Assembly: GCF_022829545.1 (NCBI RefSeq)
Contig: NZ_JAKSYM010000376.1
Coordinates: 17,065 to 81,064 of the forward strand
Origin: Methylobacterium sp. J-030
GTDB lineage: Bacteria; Pseudomonadota; Alphaproteobacteria; Rhizobiales; Beijerinckiaceae
Reading direction: 5' to 3'
DNA length: 64,000 bases
The position numbers were made by a program, and so were the translations under genes. Under the pieces are notes generated by a model, which was not told the DNA's origin, made no database searches, and saw nothing but the letters and a program-made list of their open reading frames with translations. Shown here piece after piece: positions 61,607-64,000 of this stretch. The first letter of the stretch is position 1. The number at the start of each line of letters is the position of its first letter.

Positions 61607-63748
61607 ATGTCGAATCTCGTCGTCGCCGAGGACCTCCGCACCTTCCTGGCCGAGGAGGCGCTGCCCGGGACGGGCGTCTCGGCGGAAACCTTCTGGTCGG
61701 GGTTCGAGGCGATCGTGCGGGATCTCGCCCCGCGCAACCGGGCGCTGCTCGACCGGCGCGACGGGCTCCAGGCCGACATCGATTCCTGGCACCGGGACCA
61801 TCGCGGCCAGCCTCACGACCCGGCCGCCTACGCGGCGTTCCTGACCCGGATCGGCTACCTCCAGCCAGAGCCCGGCACCGTCCGGGTGACCACCGAGAAC
61901 GTGGACGCGGAGATCGCGGAGATCGCCGGCCCGCAGCTCGTGGTGCCGATCTCGAACGCCCGCTACGCGCTGAACGCCGCCAACGCCCGCTGGGGCAGCC
62001 TCTACGACGCCCTGTACGGCACCGACGCGATCCCGCAGGACGGCGACCTCGCCCCCGGCACCGCCTTCAACCCGGCCCGCGGCACCGCCGTGGTGGCCAG
62101 GACCAAGGCGTTCCTCGACGCCGCCGCGCCGCTCAGCGTCGGCTCCTGGGCGGATGCCGTGGGCTTTTCGGTGGCGGGCGGCCGGCTCGCCGTCGATCTG
62201 GGGGCGGGTCGCAATGCCGGCCTGACCGGCTCGGCCGCCTTCGCGGGCTTCACCGGCAACGCCGCGGCGCCGACCGCGCTGCTGCTGCGCCACAACGGCC
62301 TGCACATCGAGATCGTCATCGACCGGTCGAGCCCGATCGGCCGCACCGACCCGGCCGGCATCGCCGACGTGGTGCTGGAATCCGCCCTCTCGACCATCAT
62401 GGACATGGAGGATTCGGTCGCCGCCGTGGATGCGGCGGATAAGGTCGCGGTCTACCGGAGCTGGCTCGGCCTGATGCGCGGCGACCTCGTCGCCAGCCTG
62501 TCCAAGGGCGGCCGCACGATCGAGCGTCGGCTCGCCGAGGACCGCGTCTACACGGCCCCCGATGGCGGCAGCCTGACCCTGCCGGGGCGCTCGCTGATGC
62601 TGGTCCGCCACGTCGGCCACCACATGGTTACCGACGCCGTGACCCTCGACGGCGCCGAGATCCCCGAGACGATCCTCGACGCGGCGGTGACCGCGCTGAT
62701 CGCCCGGCACGACCTCGACGGAGCCCGGCGCAACAGCCGCACCGGCTCGGCCTACATGGTCAAGCCGAAGCTGCACGGGCCGGAGGAGGTCGCCTTCGCG
62801 GTGGAGTTGTTCGGCCGGGTCGAGGCGCTGGTCGGCCTCGCGCCGCGGACCCTCAAGATCGGCGTGATGGACGAGGAGCGGCGCACGACCCTCAACCTCA
62901 AGGCGGCGATCGCGGCCGCCGCCGACCGGCTGTTCTTCATCAACACCGGCTTCCTCGACCGGACCGGCGACGAGATCCACACAGCGCTGGAGGCCGGCCC
63001 GGTGGTCCGCAAGGACGCCATGAAGGCGACCGCCTGGATCAAGGCCTACGAGGACGGCAACGTCGATGCCGGCCTCGCCTGCGGCCTGCCGGGCCACGCG
63101 CAGATCGGAAAGGGCATGTGGGCCGCCCCCGACCGGATGGCGGCGATGCTCGACGCCAAGGGCGCCCATCCGGAGGCCGGCGCCAACACCGCCTGGGTCC
63201 CGTCGCCGACCGCCGCAACGCTGCACGCGCTCCACTACCATCAGGTGGATGTCCGCGCCCGCCAAGCGGAGCTCCGCACCCGGACGCCCGCCACCCGGGA
63301 CGCCATGCTGACCCTGCCGCTCGCCGAGGGCGCCTTCGCGCCGGAGGCGGTGCGGGAGGAACTCGACAACAACTGCCAGGGGATCCTGGGCTACGTGGTC
63401 CGCTGGATCGACCAGGGCGTCGGCTGCTCGAAGGTGCCGGACATCCACGAGGTCGGCCTGATGGAGGACCGGGCCACCCTGCGGATCTCCAGCCAGCACA
63501 TCGCCAACTGGCTGCGCCACGGGATCGTGGATCGTGATCAGGTCGAGGTGGCGCTGCGGCGGATGGCAGGCGTGGTCGACCGACAGAATGCGGGCGACCC
63601 GGCCTACCGGCCGATGGCCCCGGGCTTCGACGGGCCGGCCTTCCGGGCCGCGCAGGCCCTGATCTTCGAAGGCGCCCAGCAGCCGAACGGCTACACCGAG
63701 TTCGTGCTGCACCGCTTCCGCCGGGAGGCCAAAGGCCGGATGGCCTGA
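61607..63748 (+). CDS. glcB: Malate synthase G
   Basis: Condenses glyoxylate with acetyl-CoA to malate in glyoxylate assimilation. The 713-residue length is normal for the single-chain G isoform. Seen: MDMEDSVAAVDAADKVAVYR, carrying acidic metal-site residues; LMLVRHVGHHMVTDAV; KIGVMDEERRTTLNLKA; and LMEDRATLRISSQHIANWL, which holds the catalytic Asp of the family. ATG at 61607 with AGGAG upstream. The N-terminus begins MSNLVVAEDLRTFLAEEALP. Transcribed away from a LysR gene that may control it. It is followed by a hairpin repeat. Confidence 0.95.
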   Translation: MSNLVVAEDLRTFLAEEALPGTGVSAETFWSGFEAIVRDLAPRNRALLDRRDGLQADIDSWHRDHRGQPHDPAAYAAFLTRIGYLQPEPGTVRVTTENVDAEIAEIAGPQLVVPISNARYALNAANARWGSLYDALYGTDAIPQDGDLAPGTAFNPARGTAVVARTKAFLDAAAPLSVGSWADAVGFSVAGGRLAVDLGAGRNAGLTGSAAFAGFTGNAAAPTALLLRHNGLHIEIVIDRSSPIGRTDPAGIADVVLESALSTIMDMEDSVAAVDAADKVAVYRSWLGLMRGDLVASLSKGGRTIERRLAEDRVYTAPDGGSLTLPGRSLMLVRHVGHHMVTDAVTLDGAEIPETILDAAVTALIARHDLDGARRNSRTGSAYMVKPKLHGPEEVAFAVELFGRVEALVGLAPRTLKIGVMDEERRTTLNLKAAIAAAADRLFFINTGFLDRTGDEIHTALEAGPVVRKDAMKATAWIKAYEDGNVDAGLACGLPGHAQIGKGMWAAPDRMAAMLDAKGAHPEAGANTAWVPSPTAATLHALHYHQVDVRARQAELRTRTPATRDAMLTLPLAEGAFAPEAVREELDNNCQGILGYVVRWIDQGVGCSKVPDIHEVGLMEDRATLRISSQHIANWLRHGIVDRDQVEVALRRMAGVVDRQNAGDPAYRPMAPGFDGPAFRAAQALIFEGAQQPNGYTEFVLHRFRREAKGRMA

Positions 63749-63751
63749 GAG

Positions 63752-63815
63752 CCCGGGTTTCCAAAGGGCGAGCCCTGGACCCGCGAAAGGTCTCGACTTT
63801 TCGAAACCACGACGT
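63752..63815. repeat. Intergenic hairpin repeat, copy 2
   Basis: It begins gggtttccaaagggcgagcc and ends with cgaaaggtctcgacttttcg, followed by aaacca. It is related to the repeat at 60403-60535 but shorter, and its hairpins are imperfect. It lies between the convergent glcB and DUF1993-type genes. Confidence 0.55.
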
Positions 63816-63855
63816 GAGCCGTCCGCCAGCAGGATGCAGGGTCGGGTGAGGCTGC

Positions 63856-64000
63856 CTATGGCCGGGCCGGTGTGCCGGTCCGGAGATACGCGAACATGTG
63901 CGGCACGTAGTCGGCCTTGCCGATCGCGACGCCCTTACTCCGCAGGATCGCGTAGGCACTGACGACGTGGAAGTAGAACTGGGGCAGGGCCCAGTCCCGC
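63856..64000 (-). CDS. DUF1993-type protein, C-terminal part (5' end outside window)
   Basis: The minus frame, open at the right edge, reads RDWALPQFYFHVVSAYAILR, then SKGVAIGKADYVPHMFAYLR, and stops at 63856-63858. The PQFYFHVxxAYAILRxxGVxxGKxDY run is the end of DUF1993 proteins, small DinB-like helical bundle proteins of unknown role. Only about 48 codons are visible. Confidence 0.75.
   Translation of the reverse strand, partial: RDWALPQFYFHVVSAYAILRSKGVAIGKADYVPHMFAYLRTGTPARP

Noticed and set aside
61553..63712. 719-codon minus-strand open frame opposite glcB
   Set aside because: The plus strand encodes malate synthase G over the same bases; the minus frame has no motif.

Overview
The window looks like a stretch of a GC-rich alphaproteobacterial chromosome or megaplasmid. 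A Methylobacterium-like host is my inference, from the malate synthase G / phosphohexomutase / DedA block on the right, the overall codon use and the insertion-sequence families present. It is an accessory, surface-polysaccharide-rich region broken up by insertion sequences (IS) and prophage debris, and it grades into ordinary metabolic genes after about 56.8 kb.

Layout. (a) 1-9.9 kb: a partial hypothetical gene, an IS3 scar, a Nudix hydrolase, two small phage-like relics, a glycosyltransferase-like gene, a fused IS481/IS256 scar, an AT-rich pair (DegT-type sugar aminotransferase plus GNAT acetyltransferase), an IS481 and an IS630 element that truncate each other, and a frameshifted unknown gene. 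(b) 9.9-13.2 kb: three insertion sequences (IS701, IS630, IS5) stacked end to end at shared target dinucleotides. (c) 13.3-22.4 kb: nucleotide-sugar genes, namely a GT-B glycosyltransferase, a fused 3,4-ketoisomerase/aminotransferase, an IS630 relic, and a tightly overlapping five-gene CDP-sugar operon (rfbF, rfbG, C-methyltransferase, RmlC-like epimerase, SDR reductase). (d) 22.9-28.9 kb: first decoration block, with an FkbM methyltransferase fused to a discoidin domain, two paralogous small coiled-coil proteins, SGNH hydrolases, another FkbM methyltransferase and a remnant of a discoidin gene. (e) 29.5-41.4 kb: a SWIM/SNF2 helicase, a PIN-type toxin-antitoxin pair with a doubtful toxin, and a prophage remnant (terminase fragment, DUF5681-type protein, ParB-methylase fusion, HNH nuclease) split by an IS21 element. 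(f) 41.5-56.6 kb: second decoration and export block, with a tandem-SGNH protein whose first domain has lost its catalytic residues, more SGNH and AlgX-like proteins, two more FkbM-discoidin proteins, a GT92-like glycosyltransferase, a hexapeptide acyltransferase, and KpsE-like and KpsM-like export components. (g) 56.8-64 kb: DedA protein, a coiled-coil protein, phosphomannomutase/phosphoglucomutase, a LysR regulator divergent from malate synthase G (glcB), and the end of a DUF1993-type gene.

How the genes may work together (inference). The CDP-sugar operon and the ketoisomerase/aminotransferase would supply unusual C-methylated and amino-deoxy sugars. The glycosyltransferases, FkbM methyltransferases, SGNH/AlgX-like proteins and hexapeptide acyltransferase would assemble and decorate a capsule or exopolysaccharide with methyl and acyl groups. 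KpsE- and KpsM-like proteins would export it. No matching KpsT-type ATPase or KpsD-type outer-membrane protein is in the window. The most distinctive theme is the repeated FkbM-discoidin architecture, three full copies and one scar, interleaved with six SGNH domains on five genes.
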